From positions 1,736,001-1,800,000 of the forward strand of contig VBAC01000001.1 in assembly GCA_005883305.1 (NCBI GenBank): 64,000 nucleotides of DNA, read 5' to 3'. A program made the position numbers and the translations under genes. Origin of the DNA: Alphaproteobacteria bacterium (GTDB lineage: Bacteria > Pseudomonadota > Alphaproteobacteria > Sphingomonadales > Sphingomonadaceae). The notes below the pieces were generated by a model that was given only the letters and a program-made list of their open reading frames with translations, had not been told where the DNA came from and searched no databases. Below, one piece after another: positions 31,959 to 41,142 of this stretch. Positions within the stretch are counted from its first letter, which is position 1. Each line of letters opens with the position of its first letter.

Positions 31959-32951
31959 TCACAGCTTTGCCACCATCGCTCTGAGGTCCGCCTCGGGGCG
32001 GGCGCCGAAATGGGAGATGACCTCGGCGGCCGCGATCGAGCCGATCCGCAAGGACTCCCCGATGCTTCGTCCCTGGACCTGTCCGACGAGGAAGCCCGCG
32101 GCGAACAGGTCGCCCGCTCCGGTCGTATCGACCACGCCGCGCCCGATGCGCGCGATCGGCACCGCGGTGCGCACGCCCTTCTCGACCGCAAGCGCCCCTT
32201 CCGCCCCGCAGGTGACGACGATCAGTGGAACCTTGTCCTGCAACGCGGCGATCGCGCGGTCGCGGTCGGCCTCGTTCGCCAGCGCGCACATCTCGTTCTC
32301 GTTGGCGAAGAGAAGGTCGATCGCGCCCTTCTCGATCATCGCCATCATTTCGGCGCGGTGCGGCTTGATGCAGGCGATGTCCGACAGGGTGAAGGCGACC
32401 TTGCGGCCCGCCTCATGGGCGATGGCCATCGCCTGCTCCATCGCGGCGCGCGGGCCGGCCGAGCGCCACAGATAGGCTTCGAGGTAGAGGATCGCCGCGC
32501 CCCGGATCTGATCGGCGTCCAGCGCTCCGGCGTCGAGCTGGTGCGCGGCGCCGCGGAAGGTGTTCATTGTCCGCTGCGCGTCGGGGGTGACGAGGATCAG
32601 GCAGCGCCCGGTCGGCTCGCCGCCGGACTTGGGCGGGGTGAGGAACTCGACCCCGTGGGCGCGGATGTCGTGGGCGAAAATCTCGCCGAGCTGGTCGTCG
32701 GAGACCTGGCCGACGAAGCCGGCGCGGCCGCCCAAGGCGGCGATCCCGGCCATCGTGTTCGCCGCCGAGCCTCCGCTCGTCTCGCGCGCCGAGCCCATCT
32801 GCGCGTAGAGCGCGGTCGCGCCGTCGGCGTCGAGCACCTGCATTGAGCCCTTCACGAGGCCCTCCCGCTCGAGGAACGAATCCTCGGCCTCGGCGATCAC
32901 GTCGACCACCGCATCGCCGATCGCGAGCACGTCCAGGCGGGTTTCAGACAC
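31959..32951 (-). CDS. PfkB-family adenosine kinase
   Basis: 330 residues from a GTG at 32951 (SETRLDVLAIGDAVVDVI). Ribokinase-fold motifs: GGSAANTMAGIAALGG near residue 60 and the catalytic DTTGAGDLFAAGFLVGQ near 270-285. Sphingomonad genes of this kind are called adenosine kinase; phosphorylation of another nucleoside or sugar cannot be excluded. First gene of the minus-strand salvage run (kinase, LOG, CNT, dioxygenase). Divergent from the queuosine-precursor transporter gene, 74 bp apart. Confidence 0.88.
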   Translation of the reverse strand: MSETRLDVLAIGDAVVDVIAEAEDSFLEREGLVKGSMQVLDADGATALYAQMGSARETSGGSAANTMAGIAALGGRAGFVGQVSDDQLGEIFAHDIRAHGVEFLTPPKSGGEPTGRCLILVTPDAQRTMNTFRGAAHQLDAGALDADQIRGAAILYLEAYLWRSAGPRAAMEQAMAIAHEAGRKVAFTLSDIACIKPHRAEMMAMIEKGAIDLLFANENEMCALANEADRDRAIAALQDKVPLIVVTCGAEGALAVEKGVRTAVPIARIGRGVVDTTGAGDLFAAGFLVGQVQGRSIGESLRIGSIAAAEVISHFGARPEADLRAMVAKL

Positions 32952-33025
32952 CGCCGTCTGATGGCGGGATATTGACTGCGCGGAAAGCCCTTTTTGAAGG
33001 CCGGGAAACCGGTTACGCGTCATGC

Positions 33026-33667
33026 ATGAGCACCGCACCCGCGCCGGCGATCAGCCGCTCCCTCTTCGCCTTTTCCGTCTTCTACGGCGGAATGGTCACC
33101 ATCGCCGGAGTCCTGGGGGCCAAGCAGGTCGCCTTGTTCGGCAGCCTCGCGGTCGAGGCGGGCATCTTCCCCTTCCTGATCCTCGTCGCGATTTCGAGCG
33201 CCGTCGCGGAGCTTCACGGCAAGGACACGGCCAACCGGCTGGTGCGCTGGGGCTTCGCGCCGCTGATCGGGGCGATCGCGCTGAGCTTCCTGGTGCTCCA
33301 GCTTCCCACCGACGAGGGAATGTATCCGCCCGCTAAGGAGGCTTTCCCGATCATCCTCGGCCAAAGCTGGCGGATGATGGCGGCGGGGATCGTCGCCTAC
33401 GGCATCTCCGTCTCGCTCAACATCTGGATCTTCTCCAGGCTGACCGCGGCGACGGGGCGCTTCGCGGCCCTTCGCGGCTTCATCGCGGCGGCCTTGTCGC
33501 AGATCGTCGACACGCTGATCTTCATCACCGTCTCCTTCTACGGCGTGAGGCCGATTTGGGATCTGATGCTCGGGCAGGCGCTGGCCAAGGTCGTGCTCTC
33601 CGCCGTACTGGTCCCGCTCATCATCGTCGGCTGCGTCGCCATCGGCCGCCGGCTTGACCGCGCATAA
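33026..33667 (+). CDS. Queuosine precursor transporter (YhhQ/VUT family)
   Basis: 213 residues, about six transmembrane helices, starting MSTAPAPAISRSLFAF. Family features: ASKQVALFG-like GAKQVALFGSL, DVVAELHGK-like AVAELHGKDTANRLV, GQSWRMMAAGIVAYGISV and SQIVDTLIFITVSFYG. It imports preQ0/preQ1 or queuine for tRNA modification; queA in the same window shows the cell finishes queuosine itself, so a salvage route alongside is plausible. Ends 7 bp from the convergent phoX gene. Confidence 0.9.
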   Translation: MSTAPAPAISRSLFAFSVFYGGMVTIAGVLGAKQVALFGSLAVEAGIFPFLILVAISSAVAELHGKDTANRLVRWGFAPLIGAIALSFLVLQLPTDEGMYPPAKEAFPIILGQSWRMMAAGIVAYGISVSLNIWIFSRLTAATGRFAALRGFIAAALSQIVDTLIFITVSFYGVRPIWDLMLGQALAKVVLSAVLVPLIIVGCVAIGRRLDRA

Positions 33668-33673
33668 GCGCGC

Positions 33674-35044
33674 TCAGGCGCTGCGGAAGCTGCGCCAGGG
33701 CCCGGTGATCGCGAGGGTCCGGCCCGGATTGTAGACGTTGACGAACATGGTGGTCGCGTCGGGCGAGAAGCAGACGCCGGCAAGCTCGGTCCGCGCGTTG
33801 AGCCGCGCCAGAGTGTAGAGTCGGCCCTCCGGAGTCACGCCCTTCAGATGATTGATCCGCGGCGGGCTCTCCTTGTCCTCGCAGACGATCAAATGGCCCC
33901 AGGGCGTCGAGGTGAGGTTGTCGGCGAAGTCCAGCAGCGCCCGGTCGGCCGATTCGACGAACAGCTCGAGCCGGTCGCGGGAGCCGTCGGCCTGGCCCGG
34001 CCGGTAGCGCATGATCTGGCCGATCCGGGCGGCGCCGCCGGAGGTGCAGCAGAAATAGATCTCGCCGCGCACGAAATGGACGCCCTCCGCCCGGGCGAAG
34101 ATGGCGGCGCCGGCGGCGTGGCCGCGCTGGCGAAGATCGTCGTTCGGGCTCTCCGTCTCCTCCAGGTCCACCCACCGGACGTCCAGCGTTTCGCCCCGCC
34201 GGAACCAGGGGTCCGTCCAGTTGCGCGTGTCGGCGCCGGCCCGGTCGCTAAGCGCGAGCGCCTGCAAGCGCCCGCCGCGATGAAGCTGGCCCGGAATTTC
34301 GGGGATCATTCGGTAGAAGAGCCCGTCCGGCTGGTCCTCGGTGAGGTAGACGATGCCCGTCGCCGGATCGATCGCCGCGGCCTCGTGCTTGAAGCGGCCG
34401 AGCGCCCGGATCGGCCGGGCCTCCGCGAGGCCGCGGCCGGCGGCCGGCACCTCGAACACCCAGCCATGCTCTTGCCCGGCGCGATCGCGGCCGATCACGA
34501 TCTCCTCGCAGCTCAGCCAGCTCCCCCAGGGCGTGGGACCGCCCGCGCAGTTCACCGCGGTCCCGGCCAGGCTGAGATGGTGGCGCTCGCGCCGGCCGCG
34601 CCTCGTGTCGTAGACGATCGTGCTCGTGCCGCCGGGAAGGACCCAGCCGTCGATGCCGCGGTCGTAGAAGGCCGACCGGCTCAGCCGCTCGCCGAGGCTG
34701 GCGAGGCCGCGGGCCGGGCCGATCGGATGGTCGTCGACGCCAAGCTCGTGATTGCGGACCAGAGCGACGCGCCCCGCGGACAGAGGAAAGCAGGCCATGC
34801 CGTCGAACTTGCCGGGCGTGAAATAGCCGTCGTCCATCGTCTCGCCCTGCGTCGAAACGACCGAATAGCGAAAGCCGGCGGGCAGATCGAAATAGCCCGC
34901 GGGGTCAGGGACCAGGGACCCGTAGCCCGGAACTTCGCTGCGATAGGGAGGGATTCCCCCGGGCGCTTGCGCGAGGCCGCGCCTGGCGAGGCCCAGGAGT
35001 GCGAGGGCCACGGCGCCGCTGCCGAATTGCCGTCTGTCGATCAT
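33674..35044 (-). CDS. PhoX-family (DUF839) alkaline phosphatase-like protein
   Basis: 456 residues. The N-terminus MIDRRQFGSGAVALALLGLARRG is a twin-arginine signal peptide, so the protein is exported folded. The mature part shows PhoX blocks: DLPAGFRYSVVSTQGETMDDG, RNHELG, AGTAVNCAGGPTPWGSWLSCEE, GRFKHEAAAIDP, YLTEDQPDGLFYRMIP and NVYNPGRTLAITGPW. PhoX enzymes use Fe and Ca2+ to split phosphate esters in the periplasm. Alone on its strand between the transporter and kdgK; a dispersed repeat lies upstream. Confidence 0.9.
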   Translation of the reverse strand: MIDRRQFGSGAVALALLGLARRGLAQAPGGIPPYRSEVPGYGSLVPDPAGYFDLPAGFRYSVVSTQGETMDDGYFTPGKFDGMACFPLSAGRVALVRNHELGVDDHPIGPARGLASLGERLSRSAFYDRGIDGWVLPGGTSTIVYDTRRGRRERHHLSLAGTAVNCAGGPTPWGSWLSCEEIVIGRDRAGQEHGWVFEVPAAGRGLAEARPIRALGRFKHEAAAIDPATGIVYLTEDQPDGLFYRMIPEIPGQLHRGGRLQALALSDRAGADTRNWTDPWFRRGETLDVRWVDLEETESPNDDLRQRGHAAGAAIFARAEGVHFVRGEIYFCCTSGGAARIGQIMRYRPGQADGSRDRLELFVESADRALLDFADNLTSTPWGHLIVCEDKESPPRINHLKGVTPEGRLYTLARLNARTELAGVCFSPDATTMFVNVYNPGRTLAITGPWRSFRSA

Positions 35045-35096
35045 GGGTGAACATGGCTCCCCGGCGGCCCGGCGGTCAATGGGCTGATGCGCTACT

Positions 35097-35200
35097 GCTC
35101 CCTCTCCCATGAGGGTTGGGGTGAGGGGTTCGGGCGTGGTCGAACAATCACGGATGCCGTAAACCCCCACCCTACCCTCCCCCTCAGGGGGAGGGGTTGG
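35097..35200. repeat. Dispersed palindromic repeat (GEGRVGVYG type), intergenic
   Basis: Same element as 655-760: ccctctcccatgagggttgg, a central spacer with aatcacggatgccgtaaac, then ccctccccctcagggggag. It sits between phoX and kdgK and may form hairpins in any transcript crossing it. Confidence 0.7.
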
Positions 35201-35220
35201 AAAGCTGAGCTCGATCCAGC

Positions 35221-36228
35221 CTAGCGCCGGACGTCGAGCTCCCCGGCCAGGAAGGCGTCGATGTCGCGCTGGCCGAACAGGCTCGCGTCGCCGGCGAGGC
35301 TGTGCTTGAGGCAAGTCAGCGCGAGGCCGGACCTCACGGTAGCCTCGAGATCGAGCCCGGTGCGCATGCCGTGCAAAATGCCGGCCGCGAAGGCGTCGCC
35401 CGCCCCGATCCGGTCGACGATGCCGGCGACCACGACTTCCTCGGTCTGCGCCGAGCCACCCCGCCCATCGATTCGCGCCGAGATCCGGTGGGTGTCGGCA
35501 TCGGCCACGTGGCGCGCGGTCGAGGCGATCAGGTCGAGGCCGGGGAAACGGTCGAACATCGCGTCGGCGGCTTCGCGCCGCCGAGCCTCGCCCTCGCCGC
35601 TGAAGTCGCGGCCGAGCAGCAGGGAGATGTCGCGGTGGTTGCCGAACAGGATGTCGGCCTTTTCCACCAGTTCGGTCAGAGTGCCTTGCGGGTCGCTGTC
35701 CCATCGCTGCCAAAGCTGGGCGCGGTAATTGCCGTCGAACGAGATTGCGACGCCCCTGCCCTTCGCCGCCTCGGCCGCGGCGATCGCCGCCTTCGCGCTG
35801 TTCTCGCCCAGCGCAGGCGTGATTCCGGAGAGGTGGAGAAGGTCCACGCCCTCGAGCAGCGCGTTCCAATCGAAGTCGCCGGAGCCGGCGAGCGCGAAGC
35901 TGCTGCCCTCGCGGTCGTAGACGATGTCCGAGGGCCTGAGGCCGGCGCCCGGCGAGAGGAAATAGAGGCCCATGCGGCCGGGACCGGTGGAGATGCCGGC
36001 GGTCGAGACCCCGTGGCGGCGCAGATAGCCGGCGGCGGCCTCCCCAAGCGCATTGTCGGGCAGGCGGCCGGCCATCGCCGTCTCGTGGCCGAGGCGCGCG
36101 AGGGCCACCGCCACGTTCGCCTCGGCGCCGCCGACATGGACGTCGAGCCGCCCGCTCTGCAGCAGCAGCTCGCGCCCCGGCGCCGTCAGCCGCAGCAGCA
36201 ATTCCCCGAAGCAAAGGATCCGCCCCAT
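35221..36228 (-). CDS. kdgK: 2-keto-3-deoxygluconate kinase
   Basis: 335 residues from MGRILCFGELLLR with GAGGGAGGG just upstream. PfkB fold: GGAEANVAVALARLGH near residue 37, YDREGSSFAL substrate lid region and catalytic RIGAGDAFAAGILHG near 275. KdgK phosphorylates KDG to KDPG, the step after KduD and after UxaA in the pectin/hexuronate genes downstream in this window. No copy of the TGACACCGGT operator is seen in front of it, so it may be regulated separately. A generic sugar kinase is the alternative. Confidence 0.87.
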   Translation of the reverse strand: MGRILCFGELLLRLTAPGRELLLQSGRLDVHVGGAEANVAVALARLGHETAMAGRLPDNALGEAAAGYLRRHGVSTAGISTGPGRMGLYFLSPGAGLRPSDIVYDREGSSFALAGSGDFDWNALLEGVDLLHLSGITPALGENSAKAAIAAAEAAKGRGVAISFDGNYRAQLWQRWDSDPQGTLTELVEKADILFGNHRDISLLLGRDFSGEGEARRREAADAMFDRFPGLDLIASTARHVADADTHRISARIDGRGGSAQTEEVVVAGIVDRIGAGDAFAAGILHGMRTGLDLEATVRSGLALTCLKHSLAGDASLFGQRDIDAFLAGELDVRR

Positions 36229-36282
36229 CCCTCCCTCTTGCCCGGCGCACGAGCGCCAGACAAGCGGAAGGGCGGGCAAAAG

Positions 36283-36933
36283 CTAGAATCTCAGGCCGAC
36301 GCCGCCGATGAACTGCGAACGCGAACCGTCGATGGTCAAGGCGAAGGGCGGCGCCGTGCTGGTGAAGTCGGCGTCGCTGTAGACCGTGCGGTTATATTCG
36401 AGCTTGCCGTAGAACATGCTCCCGAAATTCTGCTCGATGCCCAGCCCGAAGTGCCAGCCGTTCTGGCTGTCGGAGTCGCGCGTGTCGGGAATGATGTTGT
36501 CGACGTCGTTGAACTCGAAATGGGCCGAGCCGTTCGACCAGCCGGTCCTGCCGTAGATCAAAGTGCTGCTGCCGACTTGGTAACCTGCGCGCACGCCGAC
36601 ATACAAATTGCGCTTCAGCTCCATGCAGGCCTGGTCGTAGGCGTTGAACCTCTGGCAGAAATCGGCGTCGGAGAAGTCGACCCCGGCATAGGCGCCGAGC
36701 GTGAAGTTCGGGCCCAGCGCGAAGTCGTAGCCAAGCTCGCCGCCGAAGGCGAAGCCGTCCTCGTCATTCTCGCCGTGGAGCGCGCCGGCGGTGTCGGCAT
36801 AGTCTCCTTCGATCGAGACCGTATCGTACATGAGGCGCCCTTCGACGCGGAAACCCGAAAAGTTGTTTTGTGCGGCGGCCGGGGTCGCGGCGAAGGCAGT
36901 CAGTGCGGCCGAAGCCAGAAGGATCGTTTTCAT
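36283..36933 (-). CDS. Outer-membrane beta-barrel protein (OmpA/Omp25-like)
   Basis: 216 residues: signal peptide ending AAAQ (residue ~22) and an eight-stranded-barrel pattern with alternating aromatic residues, e.g. FGGELGYDFALGPNFTLG, LYVGVRAGYQVG and a terminal FIGGVGLRF. The terminal Phe is the usual outer-membrane assembly signal. Two cysteines (DFCQRF, QACMEL) could pair in a loop. Role unknown; possibly structural. The 5' leader has a CCCCAC/GTGGGG hairpin just before the ribosome binding site. Confidence 0.82.
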   Translation of the reverse strand: MKTILLASAALTAFAATPAAAQNNFSGFRVEGRLMYDTVSIEGDYADTAGALHGENDEDGFAFGGELGYDFALGPNFTLGAYAGVDFSDADFCQRFNAYDQACMELKRNLYVGVRAGYQVGSSTLIYGRTGWSNGSAHFEFNDVDNIIPDTRDSDSQNGWHFGLGIEQNFGSMFYGKLEYNRTVYSDADFTSTAPPFALTIDGSRSQFIGGVGLRF

Positions 36934-37125
36934 CTGTGTTCCCCACTAATGGTGGGGCAGTGATCCACGCTGGCGGCGCGCAAGCGCATCGGTGAATGTC
37001 CCGAGGCCCCGGCCGAAACTCCCTAGGGGCGCTCTCCGCCGTCGCTGCCGAGCCACGATTCGTCGCTCGATATTGCCGGTGTTGCCGGAAAGACACGCGC
37101 CGGCGCCAGGCCGGACGCGACCGTG

Positions 37126-37226
37126 CCCCGGCGAAGGCCGGGGTCCAGGCCCGGCGCTCGCCGGGTTGCGGCGGCGAAAGCCTCGCAAAGAGCCTCCGGC
37201 TCCTGGGCCCCGGCCTTCGCCGGGGA
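37126..37226. repeat. Dispersed palindromic repeat in the 307-bp gap 36934-37240
   Basis: Two inverted arms, ccccggcgaaggccggggtcc at the left and its complement around cccggccttcgccgggg at the right, about 60 bp apart. A third repeat type in this window. The rest of the gap shows no gene. Confidence 0.7.
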
Positions 37227-37240
37227 ACGGGTGTGGCGGG

Positions 37241-38809
37241 CTAGTGCTCCCCGACCCGACCCGGCTCCCCCAGCGCGCGGATCAGCCGGGCCATGTTGGC
37301 GATGTAGGTGGCGGTCGAGATGCCGGTGACGGGACGGTCGGTCGTGTAGGGCGAGGTGTCGCTCGAATCCCCGACATGGGTGGAGCGGAAGTCGCCCGGC
37401 ATAGGCGTCGAGGGGCCGGGCCCGATATAGGGATTGCTCGTCGCGCGCAAAGGCGTCGGCCACCAGCCCTCCGCGTTGAGCGCGCGGATGACCTCCGCCG
37501 GCGTGCCTCCCCCCGCGGCGTTCAGGTCCGATCCTGCGTCCAGCTCGGTGACGAAATAGCGCGGCAGCGGCGCGTTGCCCGGAGCGTTCAGCGGAGAGGC
37601 GCGCTGCAGCGCGGCGGCGTCGGTCGCCCGAAGCCGGGCCAGCTCGCGGCGGAGCGCCGGGATGTCGATCGAGCGGTAGGCCGAGTAATGGCCGAGTGTC
37701 CCCGCCGGGCTGTAATCCACATAATAAGCGCCGTTGACGACGTTCGAACCGCGGCGATGGACGTAGAGCGGCCGGTTCGTGCCGATCTCGATGAAGGTCG
37801 GGAAATCGCGGCCCCGCCGCGCCGGATCGGGGGGAAGGCGCAACGATTCCAGCCAGTCCAGCGCCTCGGGAATCCGCGCGAGGAACTTGGTGTCGCCGGT
37901 CAGGCGGTAGAAGTTCATCAGCTGGCGAATGTTGGCCGCCGTCGTATGCGTGACGAGCGCCAGCGGCTCGTAGCTGCGCGCGGCGGCGGGCTTGAGGTCC
38001 AGCGTATATTGCAGGCCCCAGCCCGGCTGCGGCTGGCCCTGCTGGGTGACGAGGAAGACGTTCATCGCCCGGACGATCGAATCCTTCACCCGCGTCCCGC
38101 CGAGCGATTGATAGACCATCAGCAGGAAGCGGATATTCTCGGCGGCGACGTCGTCGTTGAAGGTGATGTAGTCGCCATAGCCCGGCCAGCGGTCGTCGTG
38201 CGGCCAGCGCTGCGGCCAGCCGCCGATCGGATATTGGCTGTTGAGGACGAAGCCGATGGCGCGGTCGAGCGGGGCGCGATACTTCGCCTCGCGCCGCTCG
38301 AGATACATGCGCAGAAGCAATTGCATCGCTTCCGACGAGCCGGCGTCGTCGAACGTCGCATTGTCCGAATAATGCTGGAATTCCTCCATCCGCCACGCGT
38401 TGCGGCCGACCGTGGCGTACCATTGCTGCGCGTCGCGGGGCCCTGCAAAGTCGATGAAATAGTTCCAGCCGCCGCTGCGGTGCTGGCCGCGGATCAGCGC
38501 GTCCGCGGCCGAAGCGGCGGCACGGTAGTAATAATCGTCGCCGGTCGCATGATAGGCGTCGAGGAACAGGTGGCCCATCGTCGCCGTGCCCGGCGGCTGG
38601 ACCCAGACCATCGACGGCCGCGCCTCGATCTCGCCCCAGCGCCGCGACATGTCCGGCAGATAGGACCAGACATAGCCGCCATGATTGGCGACGCGCTCGA
38701 CCATGAACCGGGTCGCACGGTGCATCGTCCGCTCGATCTCGGCGCGGTCCTGAGCCTGCGCGGCGGCCGGAAGCAGCATTGCGAGCAAGGCGAGCAGGCG
38801 AAGGATCAT
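37241..38809 (-). CDS. pelA: Pectate lyase, PL10 family
   Basis: 522 residues; the ATG at 38809 overlaps the esterase stop as ATGA (a GTG two codons earlier is possible). A signal peptide (residues ~1-20, AAAQA) is followed by an (alpha/alpha)-type lyase domain with GGYVWSYLPDMSRRWGE, GGWNYFIDF, SQYPIGGWPQRWP, ITFNDDV and NFYRLTGDTKFLARI, typical of PL10 pectate lyases. It cuts polygalacturonate by beta-elimination in the periplasm or outside. The C-terminus is an additional Ser/Thr/Pro-rich segment. Last gene of the receptor-PL1-esterase-PL10 operon. Confidence 0.88.
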   Translation of the reverse strand: MILRLLALLAMLLPAAAQAQDRAEIERTMHRATRFMVERVANHGGYVWSYLPDMSRRWGEIEARPSMVWVQPPGTATMGHLFLDAYHATGDDYYYRAAASAADALIRGQHRSGGWNYFIDFAGPRDAQQWYATVGRNAWRMEEFQHYSDNATFDDAGSSEAMQLLLRMYLERREAKYRAPLDRAIGFVLNSQYPIGGWPQRWPHDDRWPGYGDYITFNDDVAAENIRFLLMVYQSLGGTRVKDSIVRAMNVFLVTQQGQPQPGWGLQYTLDLKPAAARSYEPLALVTHTTAANIRQLMNFYRLTGDTKFLARIPEALDWLESLRLPPDPARRGRDFPTFIEIGTNRPLYVHRRGSNVVNGAYYVDYSPAGTLGHYSAYRSIDIPALRRELARLRATDAAALQRASPLNAPGNAPLPRYFVTELDAGSDLNAAGGGTPAEVIRALNAEGWWPTPLRATSNPYIGPGPSTPMPGDFRSTHVGDSSDTSPYTTDRPVTGISTATYIANMARLIRALGEPGRVGEH

Positions 38810-39798
38810 GTCCACAGTCCCCGGTAGCGGCCCCAGGCGAGGAAGAGGTCGGGCCAGTGTTCGACGGATTTCCCGCGCGCCAGCCTGAGGCCGAAGCCGT
38901 GGCCGCCGTCGGGGAAGAGATGGGTCTCGGTGGCGATGCTCCGTGCCCTGAGCGCGTCGCGGAGCATCAGGGTGTTGGCGACCGGAACCGAATTGTCGTC
39001 CTCGGCGTGGAGCAGGAAGCAGGGCGGCGCATCGGCCGGCACGTTGAGGTGCGGCGAATGGGCGCGCTCCAGCTCCGGCGCCGCATTCTCGCCGATCAGG
39101 TTGCGCCGCGAGCCCGCGTGGGCCGTCGGCGCGCTCATCGAGATGACGGGATAGATGGGCGCGGCGGCATCAGGACGCGCGGTCAGGCGGTCGGCCTCGT
39201 CGACCGGCGCATAGACCAAGGCGGCGAAGCGAGTCAGCAGATCGGCGCAGACATGGCCGCCAGCGGAAAAGCCCATCGCGCAGATCCGCTCCGGATCGAC
39301 TCCGAAGGCGCTCGCGCCGTAGCGGATCAGGCGCATCGCGCGCTGGGCGTCGGCGAGCGGCGTATCGGGTCCGGAAGCCCAGCCCTCGCCCGGCAGCCGG
39401 TAGAAAAGCACGAAGGCGGTAATGCCCTGAGCGGCGAGGAGGCGGGCCATCTCATAGCCCTCCTTGTCGACCACCACCCACGAATAGCCGCCCCCGGGCG
39501 TGATCAGCACCGCCGCGCCATTGGGCCTGGCGGGCCGGAAGACGGCCATGCGTGGACGCGCGATCTTGAGAACGAGGCGATCGTTATAGGCCGGATCGGC
39601 GCTTCGCTCGCGCACCTCCTCGACCAGCGGCACCGCCGGCGCGCCGGGCGCTCCTCCCGGCCAAAGATCGATCGTCAGATCGGGTTCGGCAAAAACGAGG
39701 CCGCGCCCGCGCGGCGCGACCGGCGGCGGAGTCTGCCCCGCGGCCCTCGCGGCGAAGCCGGCGGCGAGCGTGCCCAGGAGCAGATCGCGCCGCCTCAT
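38806..39798 (-). CDS. Alpha/beta-hydrolase, probable pectin/xylan acetyl esterase
   Basis: 330 residues with a twin-arginine-like signal (RRRDLLLGTLAAGFAARAAG). Hydrolase fold: oxyanion GGGYSWVV, nucleophile GFSAGGHVCADLL near residue 170, acid HAEDDNSV and His in PDGGHGFGLRL. Esterases of this type remove acetyl groups from hemicellulose or pectin; genomic position between two pectate lyases favours pectin. Overlaps both neighbours by 4 bp (ATGA), so it is translated with them. Confidence 0.85.
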   Translation of the reverse strand: MRRRDLLLGTLAAGFAARAAGQTPPPVAPRGRGLVFAEPDLTIDLWPGGAPGAPAVPLVEEVRERSADPAYNDRLVLKIARPRMAVFRPARPNGAAVLITPGGGYSWVVVDKEGYEMARLLAAQGITAFVLFYRLPGEGWASGPDTPLADAQRAMRLIRYGASAFGVDPERICAMGFSAGGHVCADLLTRFAALVYAPVDEADRLTARPDAAAPIYPVISMSAPTAHAGSRRNLIGENAAPELERAHSPHLNVPADAPPCFLLHAEDDNSVPVANTLMLRDALRARSIATETHLFPDGGHGFGLRLARGKSVEHWPDLFLAWGRYRGLWT

Positions 39799-41120
39799 CG
39801 CATCGCCATGGCCGCCCGCTCGGCGAGCCAGTCCTCGATATTGGTCATGCCGTCGCCATCGCGGTCGGCATTGCCGTCGGCTCGGGCGGAATCCAGGCCG
39901 TGGCCCCGCTCCCAGGCGTCGGGCATGCCGTCGCCGTCGCCGTCCGGCTCGGCGCGGCCTGGCGCGAGAACGGGCCAGCCGCCGACCTCCCCCTGGCTGT
40001 CGATGTGATGGCCCGAGCGGCTGCGAACGCTCTCGACGACGCGCGCGTCGGCGGCGTCGCGCGGCCAGGCGCCGGCCTGGGTCAGCACATGCTCATAGGC
40101 CGAAGCGGCCGGATCGGAGGCGACCGCCGCGACGTCGACCGGTCCATCGAGGCGATAGCCGTCCGGAATATGGCCCCCGACGAGCGACCAGGGATCGGCG
40201 GGAATCGTCCCGTTCATGCTGTTTCCGGCGAACCAGGCGCGGGCCAGGCGGTCGTTCTCTCGGAAGGCGAGCGCGCCCGCGCTGTCCGGCCCGGCGACAT
40301 AGGCATTGTCGATGAACGAATAGCGGATCAGCGTCGCCTCGTCCTCATTGTAGCCGGAAAAGCCGCGGCCCCAATTGTAGAAGAGGTTCGATCGGAACTC
40401 CATCAGCGGCCCTTCGGGGTCGGCCTCCGGACCGGCATAGTTGCCCGGACGCGGCATGCGCGCGACATGGTGCGCCCAAAGGTTGTGGTGGAAGCTGATC
40501 CGCGCCCCGCGCCCTCCCCGGATCAGGCTGCCATAGCCGTGATCGCCCTTGGCGTGGTGGGAGCGGCGAAGCGATTCGGCGATCAGCGACCATTGCACGG
40601 TAAGATCGTAATAGCCGCCGCCATTGTCGTAGCGCGCCGAGGCCGAGAGAGTCTCGTCGATCGACCAGCTGGCCGAAACGTGATCGAGGACGATCCGCCG
40701 CCCGCCGCGCACCCAGATCGAATCGCCCTCGCCCGGCGTCCGGTCGCCGCGGCGGGCGCGCAGGTGCCGGATGACGACGTCGTCGGCGTCGACGATCAGG
40801 GTCGCGTCGGCGATCGCGACTCCGCCGCCCGGCGCGCTCTGGCCGGCGATGGTGACCCGCGGCTCGCGCACGACGAGGTCCGAGGCGAGCCGAATCGTGC
40901 CGGCGACGTCGAACAGGATCGTTCGGGGGCCGTGCGCCTCCACCGCCGCGCGCAGGCTCCCCGGCCCGCTGTCGTCGAGGCTGGTGACTCGAAGCACCGC
41001 CCCGCCGCGTCCCCCGGCGGAAAAGCGCCCCGCGCCTTCCGCCCCCGGAAAGGCAAGGGTCTGCGCCGCCGCGGGCGCGCAGGCGAGAAGCAGGGGTATG
41101 AGGGAGAACGCGGTGCGCAT
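39795..41120 (-). CDS. Pectate lyase, PL1-like, with calcium-binding tail
   Basis: 441 residues from MRTAFSLIPLLLACAPAAAQ (signal peptide) with GGGGGAGGG before the ATG. Right-handed beta-helix with the PL1 marks VIRHLRARRGD and LDHVSASWSIDETLS, and RISFHHNLWAHHVARMPR. The last ~60 residues hold two DGDGDGMPDAWE / DRDGDGMTNIEDW repeats like thrombospondin-3/EF-hand calcium sites. Cuts polygalacturonate outside the cytoplasm. 22 bp downstream of the TonB receptor gene. Confidence 0.9.
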   Translation of the reverse strand: MRTAFSLIPLLLACAPAAAQTLAFPGAEGAGRFSAGGRGGAVLRVTSLDDSGPGSLRAAVEAHGPRTILFDVAGTIRLASDLVVREPRVTIAGQSAPGGGVAIADATLIVDADDVVIRHLRARRGDRTPGEGDSIWVRGGRRIVLDHVSASWSIDETLSASARYDNGGGYYDLTVQWSLIAESLRRSHHAKGDHGYGSLIRGGRGARISFHHNLWAHHVARMPRPGNYAGPEADPEGPLMEFRSNLFYNWGRGFSGYNEDEATLIRYSFIDNAYVAGPDSAGALAFRENDRLARAWFAGNSMNGTIPADPWSLVGGHIPDGYRLDGPVDVAAVASDPAASAYEHVLTQAGAWPRDAADARVVESVRSRSGHHIDSQGEVGGWPVLAPGRAEPDGDGDGMPDAWERGHGLDSARADGNADRDGDGMTNIEDWLAERAAMAMR

Positions 41121-41142
41121 GCGCCCTCCCCCGGCGCCCGCC

